This document shows, in pieces, positions 26,696 through 35,428 of a stretch of 64,000 bases of DNA. Each line of letters begins with the position of its first letter. Within the stretch, counting starts at the first letter, position 1. The translations under genes were made by a program, and so were the position numbers. This DNA comes from Azospirillaceae bacterium. GTDB lineage: Bacteria > Pseudomonadota > Alphaproteobacteria > Azospirillales > Azospirillaceae. The notes below the pieces were generated by a model that did no database searches, was not told where the DNA came from, and was given only the letters and a program-made list of their open reading frames with translations. The DNA lies in NCBI GenBank assembly GCA_028283825.1, contig JAPWJW010000003.1, forward strand, positions 1,736,501 through 1,800,500. Direction: 5' to 3'.

Positions 26696-29159
26696 TGGCC
26701 GGCGCACAGTCACGTGCTGCCTGGTGGCCGCCATGACGGCGGCGGCGATCGGCAATCCCGGCCTGGCCGGCGCGCAGGACATCCCCCGGACGGATCCACC
26801 CCCCGCCCCAGGCGCCGCTTCCGAAGACCAGCACCTGATCCTGGACGTGATCCTGAACGGCCGGCCGCTGGATCTGGTGGTGGACGCGGTGGAGCGCGGC
26901 GGCGACATCCTGGTGCAACCGGAGGACATCCGCCAGTTCGGCCTGAGGGAAGCGCCCTCCGGTACGGCCGGCGACACCGCCCTGCTGGTGCCGCTGTCCA
27001 AGCTGCCGGGCGTCAGCCTGGACATCGACCGCCAGGCCCAGGTGCTGCGCATCACCGCCACCGACAGCGCCCTGCGCCCCAATCTGGTGGGCGGCGGCGG
27101 GGAGCGAGGGGCGACCACAAGCGATGACGGCGACGCCTATGGCGCGGTGGTGAACTACGATCTGCTGGGCGTCACCGCCAATGGCGAGACGGCGGCCAGC
27201 GGCCTGTTGGATAGCCGCATCTTCACCCCCTACGGCATCCTGTCCTCCGGACTGTCGGCCCAGGCGGGGGCGGGTGACAGCCGCGTGAACCGGCTGGAGA
27301 CGGTGTTCCGCCACAGCGATGACGCCGACCGCAGCGGTTGGAGCGTGGGCGACCTCATCACCAACGGGCCCTCCTGGTCGCGGCCCTTCCGCATGGGTGG
27401 TTTCCATTGGGGGTCGGATTTCTCCACCCGCCCGGACCTGGTGACCTTCCCCCTGCCCGACCTGTCGGGCCGCGCCGCGGTGCCGTCCACCCTGGACGTG
27501 TTCGTCAACAACGTGCGCCAGATCAGCCAGGCGGTGGAACCCGGCCCGTTCGAACTGCGTGACCCACCCATCATCACCGGCGTCGACAACATCCAGGTGG
27601 TGGTGCGCGACGCCCAGGGTCGCGAGACGGTGCAGTCCCAGAACTTCTACGTCAGCCCCAACCTGCTGAAACCCGGCCTGACCGACTATTCGCTGGAGAC
27701 GGGCTGGCTGCGCCAGAACTACGGCCTGTCGGGCGACGCCTATCGCGATTGGGCGGGCGTAGCCTCCGTCCGGCACGGCCTGACCGCCACCCTGACGCTG
27801 GAGGCCCACGCGGAGGCCGCCCCCACCGTGGGCCTGGCGGGCGTGGGGGTGGCCACCACCGTGGGCGGTTTCGCGCTGATCACCGCCTCATTGTCCGGCA
27901 GCCAGGGTTTCGGCGGAAGCATGAGGGGTGGCGGGAGCCAGTTCGGCGTGGCGGTGGAGCATAACGACCATCGCTTCAGCTTTTCGGCATCGCTGACCCA
28001 GACCATCGCGCGGTACGCCGACGTGCCGTCCACCGCCAACGACCCCGTGCCCAAGCGGGAAATCCGCCTGGGCGGTGGCCTGTCGCTGGGCGCCTGGGGA
28101 TCGTTCCACGTCGCCTATGCCGACATCCGCCAGACGCTGCTGGCCGTCACGCCCTCGGGCACCCTGTCGGGCAACGCCGTGTCCTTCGCCGGCGTCCTGC
28201 CCGACACGGCGGCGCAGGTGGTGGGCGACGCCCGGGTGCTGTCCGCGACATACACCCGCCAACTGGGACCGGACATCAGCTTCTACGCCTCCGCCAACCA
28301 GGACTTCGCCGGCACCGGCTCCTTCAGCGCCCTGCTGGGCCTGACCATCCGGCTGGGCACCGCCGGGTCGGGCAGCGTGTCGGCGCAAAGCAGCAACCAC
28401 CGCTGGGGCCTGCAGGCGCAGGCCGGCGAAGGCGCCACCCGGACGGGCGATCTGGGCTGGCAGGCCTATGTCACCGAAAACCAGATCTCCCGCCAGATGG
28501 TGCAGGCCAACTATCTGACGTCCTGGGCCGACCTGTCGGGCGCCGTGGACCATCTGGCGGACGATACCGGCGGCCGCCTGGGCATGCGCGGCGCCCTGGT
28601 GGTGCTGCCCGAGGGCATGTTCGCCTCGCGCACCATCGACGACGCCTTCACCGTGGTGGACACCCATGGCCTGGCCGACATCACCGTGCTGCAGGAAAAC
28701 CGGCCGGTGGGCAAGACCGACGGGCAAGGCTATCTGCTGTTGCCGTCCCTGCCGTCGTACCAGGCCAACCGTGTCGCCATCGACCCGGCCGACCTGCCGG
28801 CCGACGTGGACGCCGAAAGCCTGGTGCACATCGTCCGGCCCAAGGCCCGCATGGGCGGCACCACCGTCTTTTCCATCGCCCGGGGCCAGAACGCCACCGC
28901 CCGGCTGGTGGACGAGGCCGGCGCGGACCTGCCCGTCGGCACCGCCGTCACCCTGGCCCGCACCGGGCGGCAATTCCCCGTGGGGTATGAAGGGGCGGTG
29001 TTCCTGTCCGACCTTCATGAGGGGCGGGAGGAACTGGCCGTGCGCACGCCCACCGGCCGTTGCCATGCCAGCCTGACCTTCGCTCCCGTGCCGGGTGAAA
29101 TACCGGATTTGGGCGCCCTGGTCTGCCACGCCGACGGCGCCCAAGGGGGGGCGCCATGA
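26664..29159 (+). CDS. Csu-type fimbrial outer-membrane usher
   Basis: The 831-residue product is a secretion pore for pilus assembly. It has a signal peptide (RRNGRRTVTCCLVAAMTAAAIGN region), an N-terminal chaperone-binding domain (LILDVILNGRPLDLVVDAVE) and a long beta-barrel with many short strands (GILSSGLSAQAGAGDSRVNR, GRAAVPSTLDVFVNNVRQ). The conserved plug/C-terminal parts are GQGYLLLPSLPSYQANRVAI and GRQFPVGYEGAVFLSDLHEG. Length matches CsuD-like ushers. The start GTG 26664 overlaps the chaperone gene; it gives a proper basic n-region. The stop overlaps the next gene by ATGA. Confidence 0.92.
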   Translation: MRSSALPARRNGRRTVTCCLVAAMTAAAIGNPGLAGAQDIPRTDPPPAPGAASEDQHLILDVILNGRPLDLVVDAVERGGDILVQPEDIRQFGLREAPSGTAGDTALLVPLSKLPGVSLDIDRQAQVLRITATDSALRPNLVGGGGERGATTSDDGDAYGAVVNYDLLGVTANGETAASGLLDSRIFTPYGILSSGLSAQAGAGDSRVNRLETVFRHSDDADRSGWSVGDLITNGPSWSRPFRMGGFHWGSDFSTRPDLVTFPLPDLSGRAAVPSTLDVFVNNVRQISQAVEPGPFELRDPPIITGVDNIQVVVRDAQGRETVQSQNFYVSPNLLKPGLTDYSLETGWLRQNYGLSGDAYRDWAGVASVRHGLTATLTLEAHAEAAPTVGLAGVGVATTVGGFALITASLSGSQGFGGSMRGGGSQFGVAVEHNDHRFSFSASLTQTIARYADVPSTANDPVPKREIRLGGGLSLGAWGSFHVAYADIRQTLLAVTPSGTLSGNAVSFAGVLPDTAAQVVGDARVLSATYTRQLGPDISFYASANQDFAGTGSFSALLGLTIRLGTAGSGSVSAQSSNHRWGLQAQAGEGATRTGDLGWQAYVTENQISRQMVQANYLTSWADLSGAVDHLADDTGGRLGMRGALVVLPEGMFASRTIDDAFTVVDTHGLADITVLQENRPVGKTDGQGYLLLPSLPSYQANRVAIDPADLPADVDAESLVHIVRPKARMGGTTVFSIARGQNATARLVDEAGADLPVGTAVTLARTGRQFPVGYEGAVFLSDLHEGREELAVRTPTGRCHASLTFAPVPGEIPDLGALVCHADGAQGGAP

Positions 29160-29638
29160 TCGCCGGCCGACCGCCATGGCCGTTCCTGCTGCTGGCACTC
29201 TGCTTATGGCTGACGCCGGGCGGCGCCGGGGCGCAGACCTGCACGGCCTCGGCCACCGGCCTGGCCTTCGGCACCTATGACCCCACGGTGGCCACGGCCA
29301 ACACCACCAGCGCCTCCGTCTCCGTCAGTTGCCAGGGGGCGGTGCAATTGCTGGTCGCCTACACCGTCACCCTGTCGCCGGGCCTATCGGGGGTGCAGAC
29401 GGCCCGGACGCTGGTTTCCGGCACCAATGCCATGAGTTATCAAATCTATACCGACCAGCTTTACACCAAGGCCTGGGGGGACGGGACGGGCGGTACCAGC
29501 ACCGTCACCGACGGTTATCTGCTGGCCGTGTTAACCGCTGTGAACCGCAGCTACTTCGCCTATGGCCGCATTACCGCCCGCCAGAATAGCGTGCCGGGCA
29601 GCTATACCGACACCATCACCATAACCCTGGCCTATTGA
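29156..29638 (+). CDS. SCPU-domain (spore coat U) pilin or tip subunit
   Basis: This 160-residue secreted protein has a signal peptide (PFLLLALCLWLTPGGAGA) followed by the spore-coat-U fold of archaic pilins: CTASATGLAFGTYDP, paired cysteine in VSVSCQGAVQ, ISYTVTL-like strands (LVAYTVTLSPG), YFAYGRITARQNSVPGSYTD and the donor-strand C-terminus TITITLAY. It is translationally coupled to the usher (ATGA), a position that in Csu clusters belongs to the tip adhesin CsuE. It is shorter than CsuE (one SCPU domain rather than two), so pilin versus tip cannot be settled. Confidence 0.87.
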   Translation: MIAGRPPWPFLLLALCLWLTPGGAGAQTCTASATGLAFGTYDPTVATANTTSASVSVSCQGAVQLLVAYTVTLSPGLSGVQTARTLVSGTNAMSYQIYTDQLYTKAWGDGTGGTSTVTDGYLLAVLTAVNRSYFAYGRITARQNSVPGSYTDTITITLAY

Positions 29639-30000
29639 GGCCATTCCCCCCTGCGGCATGATTTCATTGATATTATCGCGATCGCTCATCGGGCGGCCGC
29701 GATCGCGGCGTTTTGCGTGCGCGCCAATAACCACGCCTAAAGCATAGGGCGAAAGATCGCGACCATGGGCCGTTTCACTTTGCAGCAAGCGCGAATGATC
29801 AAATTGAAGACGTTAAGCATTAATTCATGTTAACCTTATTCAGGGTTAATTGATTTAAACGATGCCTCCACCGTACTGCATGTCAGGCCTTGTTTTCATG
29901 CCGTTGACTTGGAATGGCACCCAACGTAAACACGTTAATTAACAACTCGCCATAAGGCATACGCCTTTGCGGCGGACCCCGAACCGATCGTTCCGAACCG
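29639..30000. other. AT-richer intergenic region within the pilus cluster
   Basis: No gene is seen. The right half is distinctly AT-rich for this genome, with several TTAA tracts (for example near 29812, 29829, 29847 and 29936), suggesting a regulated promoter for the two small pilin genes downstream. I could not choose a specific -35/-10 pair. Confidence 0.4.
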
Positions 30001-30363
30001 ATGCTCCGCGCCCTGGCATTTCTGTCGCTGCTGATGATCGCCGCCCTGCCGGCGATGGGCCACGCCGCGACCATGGCCAAGGGCAGCCTGCTGGTCAGTG
30101 CCACGGTGGTGTCCACCTGCACGGTCACCTCCACCCACCAGGCCAGTCCGCATGACACGGGCACCGATGTGCGCACCGATGTCGGCGTCAGCTGTGACCT
30201 GGCCACGCCCTACCAGGTGTCGGTGCAGGGCGGGGCCATCGTGCGGCGGGACGGCGGCACGGTTACGGTTAATGCCGCCTCTAACCCGACGGATAGGATC
30301 GTGGCCACGGCCGCCGATGCCACCAACCCCGCCGCGGGTACGGTGATCGTCCTAACCTACTGA
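30001..30363 (+). CDS. short SCPU-like secreted pilin (reduced form)
   Basis: This 120-residue product has a signal peptide (LRALAFLSLLMIAALPAMGHA) and then SLLVSATVVSTCTVTS, VGVSCDLATPYQVSVQGG and the terminal strand GTVIVLTY. These match the first strands, the two cysteines and the last strand of the SCPU pilin fold. The middle 40-50 residues present in its neighbours are missing, including the YGRIPA...PGxYTD stretch. It could be a minor pilin, an assembly regulator or a decaying copy. Its own upstream region is AT-rich, and it lies 133 bases before the larger pilin gene. Confidence 0.7.
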   Translation: MLRALAFLSLLMIAALPAMGHAATMAKGSLLVSATVVSTCTVTSTHQASPHDTGTDVRTDVGVSCDLATPYQVSVQGGAIVRRDGGTVTVNAASNPTDRIVATAADATNPAAGTVIVLTY

Positions 30364-30496
30364 TCCATCTCTATTCCGAACGACATAGACCGCGAATACA
30401 ACCCTTTGGTGGTAATTCGCTCGTACCCCTTTGTTTTAAATATTTAAAAACCTCCGTCGGTCAAGGTGAGCCTCACCAGAACCGATGGAGAAAAAC

Positions 30497-31024
30497 ATGC
30501 GACCGCACCAGATAATCGCTAAGCGCCCTGTGAAGGCCTTGCTGGGCGCCGTTGCCGTTCTCTCACTCCTGGCCGCCGGTATCGGCCCCCATCAGGCCCA
30601 GGCCACCACCGCCAGCGCCACCATCGCCGTGTCGGCCACCGTGCTGTCGCTGTGCACCGTCTCAGCCTCGGCCCTGGCCTTCGGCAACTACAGTTCCAAC
30701 GCCGTACTGGACGGCAGCACCAGCGTGGGTGTCACCTGCACCAACGGCACCACCTACACCGTGGCCCTGGACAACGGCACCACCTCCGGCGCCACCACGG
30801 CCACCCGCCTGATGGCCGGCAGCGGCAGCAACACGCTGGGTTACTCGCTTTATAAGGACACCTCGCGCGCCACCGTCTGGGGCAACACCGTCGGCACCAA
30901 CACCACGGCCGGCACCGGCAACGGCAGCCTGCAGACCCTGAACGTCTATGGCCGCATCCCCGCCAGCCAGTATGTCGCCCCCGGCGCCTATACCGACACC
31001 GTGACCGTCACTCTGACCTACTGA
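30497..31024 (+). CDS. Csu-type major pilin (SCPU domain)
   Basis: The 175-residue protein has a long basic n-region and signal peptide (KRPVKALLGAVAVLSLLAAG, cleavage near AQA). The full SCPU fold follows: VSATVLSLCTVSASALAFGN, VGVTCTNGTTYTVALDNG, LGYSLYKDTSRATVWGN, LNVYGRIPASQYVAPGAYTD and the donor strand TVTVTLTY. The mature part is rich in Thr, Ser, Asn and Gly, as in CsuA/B. ATG 30497 has GGAG nine bases upstream; an ATG four codons earlier is less likely. It is the best candidate for the shaft subunit. The stop codon is followed after 15 bases by the convergent exoD-like gene. Confidence 0.88.
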   Translation: MRPHQIIAKRPVKALLGAVAVLSLLAAGIGPHQAQATTASATIAVSATVLSLCTVSASALAFGNYSSNAVLDGSTSVGVTCTNGTTYTVALDNGTTSGATTATRLMAGSGSNTLGYSLYKDTSRATVWGNTVGTNTTAGTGNGSLQTLNVYGRIPASQYVAPGAYTDTVTVTLTY

Positions 31025-31039
31025 GCTTAATTTCCCGGG

Positions 31040-31732
31040 TTACAGACCGAGCGCGTTTTCCAGCAGGAACAGCCCGCTCTTGATCAGGGCCAGTAACACG
31101 CCCCAGACCACGGCGACGGCCGTGACGGCGGTGCCCAGGCCCAACAACACCCACACACCATCGCGTTCCAGCACGCCCAAGGCCACCAGGCAGATGGCGA
31201 GCGCCGGCAGCATATTGCCCAACGGGATGGGCAGGAACAGGATCAGCGCCAGCAGAAAGCAGACGGCACCCGCCACCCGTTCCAGCGGCGGGCGGGCCAA
31301 CACGCCCAGGCGCGGCCGCAACAGCCGTTCCGCCTTGGCCAGCCAGGGCGCCACCTTGCCCATCAGCGCCGCGAAATCCTTGCGCGCCAGCGACCGCCCC
31401 GCGATGAAGCGCGGCAGCCAGGGCCGGCGGCCCAGGGCCAGCTGCGCCGTCAGGAACACCAGCGGCAGGCCCAGTACGGCCGAGGTGCCGGGCGGTGTCG
31501 GCAGGACGTTGGGCACGGCGAACACGAAGATCAGCGCGCCCACCGCCCGGTCGCTGAGCGCCGTCAGCAAATCGGTGATGGCGATGCGCTCACGCCCCGT
31601 GTCGGCCGCGAGATCCAGCAGGATGTCGGAGACCTTGTGGGGTCCCGTGGGGGAGGCCTCATGGCCGGCATCCGCCTGATCCGCCGCCGTTTCCTTCCCG
31701 GCGCGGTTCATCAAGCCGTCATCCGCCATCAT
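31040..31732 (-). CDS. ExoD family exopolysaccharide-related membrane protein
   Basis: The 230-residue protein has a polar first 45 residues, then the ExoD pattern: RIAITDLLTALSDRAVGALI, FVFAVPNVLPTPPGTSAVLG, a loop LGRRPWLPRFIAGRSL with conserved PWLP, and three to four hydrophobic helices. Among these is the region AGAVCFLLALILFLPIPLGN with LPALAICLVALGVLERDGV. ExoD homologues affect exopolysaccharide synthesis and alkali tolerance in rhizobia; the molecular function is not known. Its ATG may be 31730-31732 or one codon later. It is not closely linked to either neighbour. Confidence 0.88.
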   Translation of the reverse strand: MMADDGLMNRAGKETAADQADAGHEASPTGPHKVSDILLDLAADTGRERIAITDLLTALSDRAVGALIFVFAVPNVLPTPPGTSAVLGLPLVFLTAQLALGRRPWLPRFIAGRSLARKDFAALMGKVAPWLAKAERLLRPRLGVLARPPLERVAGAVCFLLALILFLPIPLGNMLPALAICLVALGVLERDGVWVLLGLGTAVTAVAVVWGVLLALIKSGLFLLENALGL

Positions 31733-31864
31733 GCCCCGTTCCCTTCCCGTCCTTGAACGCGCCCACGCACCTTGAGGTGGTGACGGTGGCAGCGGCGGTC
31801 CAGGATTATTTGGGCATCGGGCGGCCCGCCTTATGGGGCGCCACCATCGCCCGCGCGCCGGCGG

Positions 31865-33628
31865 TCAGATCTTGAACGGATCTTCAATGAGCCTGGGCGC
31901 CAGCGGCGGGTTGCGCGGTGTCCTGCCGTCATCCGCCGGCGTGCGCACAAGACCGATCGGGTAGACCGTCAGGTCCCCCTTTGGATCGATTTTCAGGCGC
32001 AGGAAATTCTTGTAGCCCTCGATCCGCATCGACGAGAACGCCTCGTTCCAATGCAGCTTGAAGCCGTTCAGGCTGATCAGCAGGTAGATCCCCATGACCG
32101 TCGCCGCCAGCAGGCCGCCCACGATGCCGATGGCGAGGATCATCCATGGGACCCACTGCCCGCCGGGCAGATACCAGGCCAGCAGGATGGTGGCGATGAT
32201 GACGATGATGAGTTCGACCAAGGCATGCAGGAAGCCCGCCAACCCACGCACCAGGCCGCCGAACTGGCCGTAAGGCTTGGCGAAGGCGCAATACCCGCCG
32301 GCCGCCGCCAAGCCCAGCAGCGACGGCCAGGGCGAGGCGAAGACCAGCTTGAAATACGCCCAGCAGGCGGCACCCCAGTTGCCCGGTCCAGCACCCCGCA
32401 GGGCCGAGACCAGATCGGTGCCCTGCGCAATGGCGTTGGCGTTCAGCAGCCAGGCGAACAGGGCGCAGGCACCGCCCAGCGTCGCCCAGTAGTCCGGGTT
32501 ATAGAGCGCGAAGAACAGGTTTTTCCAGGCGATGCACCTGGACTCCGCCTGGCTTGGAAATGTCTTGTTGAGCTGAAAGGCCCGCTGGTATCGGGCGCCG
32601 GGCGTCGCCGTCACGCCGGGCGGCGGGAACGCGTAGTTGAAGATGTTCTTTTCCCGGAGCTGGTGGGTCGGATGCAGGAACGCGCCGCCGCCGCCGGCGA
32701 CGATGTAGTGCCGGTCGCCTTCGCTATAGCGGGCATAGTGATGGCTGTCGCCACTCAGCACCAGGCGCACCTGATGGTCGCGGCCGGCCAGCGTCGCCAG
32801 GCTTTCAAGGTAGCTGAAGTTGCGGAAGGTCTTCCAATGCTCGGGGTCGGCCCCGACATAGGCCCATTCCGGCTGGCCGGTGCAGATGATCAGCTTGGAG
32901 CCTTGCGGCATCCATTTGCGGGCCACATGGTCGAAGAAATCGACCTGCGGCTGGTCGACATAGCCGCTGAGCTGGATGTCGATCCCCCAGAGCCACCAGC
33001 CATGCGGCAGTTCGAGCGCAAAATAGCTCCGGGTCTGCTGGGTGCGGCGGCCGCCGATGTCGCGCCCCTTGTGCGGCTGGTTGAACGCGCCCGGCAGGCG
33101 GCGGGCGCAGAACACGCCGAGGAAGGAGGTCAGGCCGTCGTACCAGTCGTGGTTGCCCGGGATGGCATAGAGGTCATGGGTCGTGGGCGACAGGGCACCG
33201 GGCACGGCCTTCGCCGCGGCCTCAAGCGGTTCGATCAGCTTGCGCCGGTAGTCGTCGCGCGAGGCGGTCGGATAGACCTGGTCGCCGCCCATCACCAACA
33301 GCCGGCCGATCGGCAGCGGTTCCGGCACCGGCGCCCCCGAAAGCGGCGCCGGCCTGAGATCGGGATCGGCCAGCAGTCGGGCGATCGCATAGGTCGAGTT
33401 CCAGCCGTCACCGGTGTCGGCCATGAAGTCGAACCAGAAGGATTCGCCATCGGCGACCTGGTAGCGATATGTGGGATCAAGCGCCGTGGGGCTGATCCTT
33501 CGCGATGCGGCCATCGCTTCGCGGCGGTCCGCGAACTCGCCGAACAGGCCGGAAACCAGTGCACGCAAGGCAATCCCCAGCAGGCGTGGCGGATGATACC
33601 AGCGGGTCATGCTTGCGGGCTTGAACAT
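31865..33628 (-). CDS. metallophosphoesterase with C-terminal membrane region
   Basis: The 587-residue protein has the calcineurin-like metal motifs in order: MGGDQVYPT (about residue 115), GNHDWYDG (about 165) and LSGDSHHYAR (about 290), plus YIVAGGGGAFLHPTH. It is therefore a two-metal phosphoesterase. Residues about 390-540 contain four or five hydrophobic segments (ATLGGACALFAWLLNANAI, ALVELIIVIIATILLAWYLP, MILAIGIVGGLLAATVMGIY), so it is anchored in the membrane. ATG 33626-33628 has an excellent GGGAGGAAAG site. It is the last gene of the minus-strand operon starting at 40183. The substrate is unknown; the neighbours suggest a lipid or isoprenoid phosphate. Confidence 0.85.
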   Translation of the reverse strand: MFKPASMTRWYHPPRLLGIALRALVSGLFGEFADRREAMAASRRISPTALDPTYRYQVADGESFWFDFMADTGDGWNSTYAIARLLADPDLRPAPLSGAPVPEPLPIGRLLVMGGDQVYPTASRDDYRRKLIEPLEAAAKAVPGALSPTTHDLYAIPGNHDWYDGLTSFLGVFCARRLPGAFNQPHKGRDIGGRRTQQTRSYFALELPHGWWLWGIDIQLSGYVDQPQVDFFDHVARKWMPQGSKLIICTGQPEWAYVGADPEHWKTFRNFSYLESLATLAGRDHQVRLVLSGDSHHYARYSEGDRHYIVAGGGGAFLHPTHQLREKNIFNYAFPPPGVTATPGARYQRAFQLNKTFPSQAESRCIAWKNLFFALYNPDYWATLGGACALFAWLLNANAIAQGTDLVSALRGAGPGNWGAACWAYFKLVFASPWPSLLGLAAAGGYCAFAKPYGQFGGLVRGLAGFLHALVELIIVIIATILLAWYLPGGQWVPWMILAIGIVGGLLAATVMGIYLLISLNGFKLHWNEAFSSMRIEGYKNFLRLKIDPKGDLTVYPIGLVRTPADDGRTPRNPPLAPRLIEDPFKI

Positions 33629-33668
33629 TGCTTTCCTCCCAGCCTGGATTCGGGCCACGTCTGACGCG

Positions 33669-35387
33669 TTAGAGATCACTGTCGGGTTTCAGGCCGGTCA
33701 TCGCCTCGCCGACCATCTCGGAAAGCGCCGAAATGGTCGCCACCGGATTGGCGCCCACGGCGGTCGGAATGAGCGCGCCGTCGGCGACATAGAGGTTGCG
33801 ATAGCCGAAAACCTCGCCAAACCGGTCGCGCGCGGCATTGGTGACGCCCTGGGCGGGATCGTCCGCGAGCCGGCACCCGCCCAGCGAATGCACGGTGATG
33901 TTCCGCCGCAATGGCCACCACCAGGTCGGCAGCGTGAAGGCCGCTTCCGCGTCGATCCGTTCCCCGAAGGCCTTGGTCGCCGCGTCGATCGCCTGGTAGA
34001 GCGGCATGCTGTTGGCAACCGGCCAGTCGATGTCGAGATAGCCGTTCGCGTTCAGCGTCATGGTGCCCTCGCCCGTGTCCAGGCCCATGAAAAGCAGCAC
34101 GCTCGCCCGTGATGCGATGTCGTGCTTCAGGAGATCGCTGAAGAAGAAGCCCAGGCGGCCCAGCGAAGCGCCCTTGACCCAGCGGGAATAGAGATGCCGC
34201 AGCGCGCCATGGATCGCCGGAAAAAGCGTGAAGGCCGGCCGCGCGCCTTCGAGGTACCAGGAGGCGAACGCCGGAAATGCCGCGTCCTCCAGGATGAAGG
34301 CGTGGGTGCGGTTGAAGTTTTCCAGAAGGTTGTAGTCGGTGTACTGGGTGATCACCGGGCCGTAGTTGGGATCGGCCTGGCCCTTCCTGGCAAGCACGAA
34401 GGACAGGAAGTCGCCGTTGCCGGAAAACCGCCGGCCGACCTCGGCGGAGATCCCGGGCAGGGTACGGGCCAGATCGCGGCAGCGTAGCAGCAGTTCGGTC
34501 GTCCCCTGCGCGCCGCCGCTGACCGCGACGCGGGCGGCGGTCACCGTCTGGCGCGTGCCCCTCGCCAGATCAAGATAGCTGACGCGATAGCCGTGCTCGC
34601 CCGCCGCCGCCCGGTCCTCCGCACCGGCGGCGTCGAGGGGGACGATCTCCGTGCCCAGGGTCTCGGTCAGGACCTTCGCGCCGTAGCGATGCTCCGCGAC
34701 ATGGAGGTAATTGAGATCGACGGTGTTCTTGGAATGCGTGTTGCAGCCGACGTCGCATTCGCCGCAATAGGTGCAGGAGGTCTGCAATGCCCCATAGCGG
34801 TTCCGCGCCTGCTCGCCGATCGGCAACGGCGTGTCGTAGTCGTTGCCGAAGAAGACGTTGATGTCCGCAAGCGCGGTCTCACGCTTCTGCTCGCGGGCCA
34901 CGCGCTGGAACATCTCGGTGCGGGTGATGCGCCGCCGGGGCTCCGCCATGTCGGGGATGGGCCGCGCGCCGAGCACCGATTTCGCGACCGCGTAATAGGG
35001 CGCCAGCGCGGCGCGATCCAATCCCGCCGGCCAGCCCTGCGCGAACACGGCGTCAGGCGGCTCCAGGAACACGTTGGCGTAGATCAGCGAGCCGCCGCCG
35101 ACCCCGGCGCAGAGCACGGCGTCGAGCCCGTTATAGGTCCTGACGTCGAACATGCCGTGCATCTGGCGTTTCGGCACCTTGGCCGGCCGGCCGCGATCTT
35201 CGTTGGGCAGGTTCCAGAAATTCTCGGCGATGCCCTTGGGCGTCCTGGGAAAGGCGCCCATCGGATAGCGTTTTCCGCGTTCCAGCACCAATACCTTGCC
35301 CGGCCATTTCCGGGCGGCGCGACAGGCCGCGATGGCGCCGCCGAAGCCGGTGCCGATCACCACCGTTTCGAAATCCAACCCGGTCAT
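33669..35387 (-). CDS. GMC-type (cholesterol-oxidase-like) FAD oxidoreductase
   Basis: The 572-residue enzyme begins with an FAD-binding Rossmann motif VIGTGFGGAIAACRAARKWP and the ERGKRYPMGAFPRTP stretch. AGVGGGSLIYANVFLEPP and the C-terminal HSLGGCRLADDPAQG with YVADGALIPTAVGANPVATI, which carry active-site and FAD residues, are those of the cholesterol oxidase branch. A cysteine cluster CTYCGECDVGCNTHSKN (about residue 200) is also typical of that branch and could hold an Fe-S cluster. No signal peptide is seen. It lies between the patatin gene and the metallophosphoesterase gene with gaps of about 40 bases, so it is co-transcribed. The substrate is probably a hydrophobic alcohol; a sterol is only a guess. 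Confidence 0.88.
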   Translation of the reverse strand: MTGLDFETVVIGTGFGGAIAACRAARKWPGKVLVLERGKRYPMGAFPRTPKGIAENFWNLPNEDRGRPAKVPKRQMHGMFDVRTYNGLDAVLCAGVGGGSLIYANVFLEPPDAVFAQGWPAGLDRAALAPYYAVAKSVLGARPIPDMAEPRRRITRTEMFQRVAREQKRETALADINVFFGNDYDTPLPIGEQARNRYGALQTSCTYCGECDVGCNTHSKNTVDLNYLHVAEHRYGAKVLTETLGTEIVPLDAAGAEDRAAAGEHGYRVSYLDLARGTRQTVTAARVAVSGGAQGTTELLLRCRDLARTLPGISAEVGRRFSGNGDFLSFVLARKGQADPNYGPVITQYTDYNLLENFNRTHAFILEDAAFPAFASWYLEGARPAFTLFPAIHGALRHLYSRWVKGASLGRLGFFFSDLLKHDIASRASVLLFMGLDTGEGTMTLNANGYLDIDWPVANSMPLYQAIDAATKAFGERIDAEAAFTLPTWWWPLRRNITVHSLGGCRLADDPAQGVTNAARDRFGEVFGYRNLYVADGALIPTAVGANPVATISALSEMVGEAMTGLKPDSDL

Positions 35388-35428
35388 GCGCGCCACTCCA
35401 TTCCGTGCCCCGTCTTTCCGCAGCCGCC

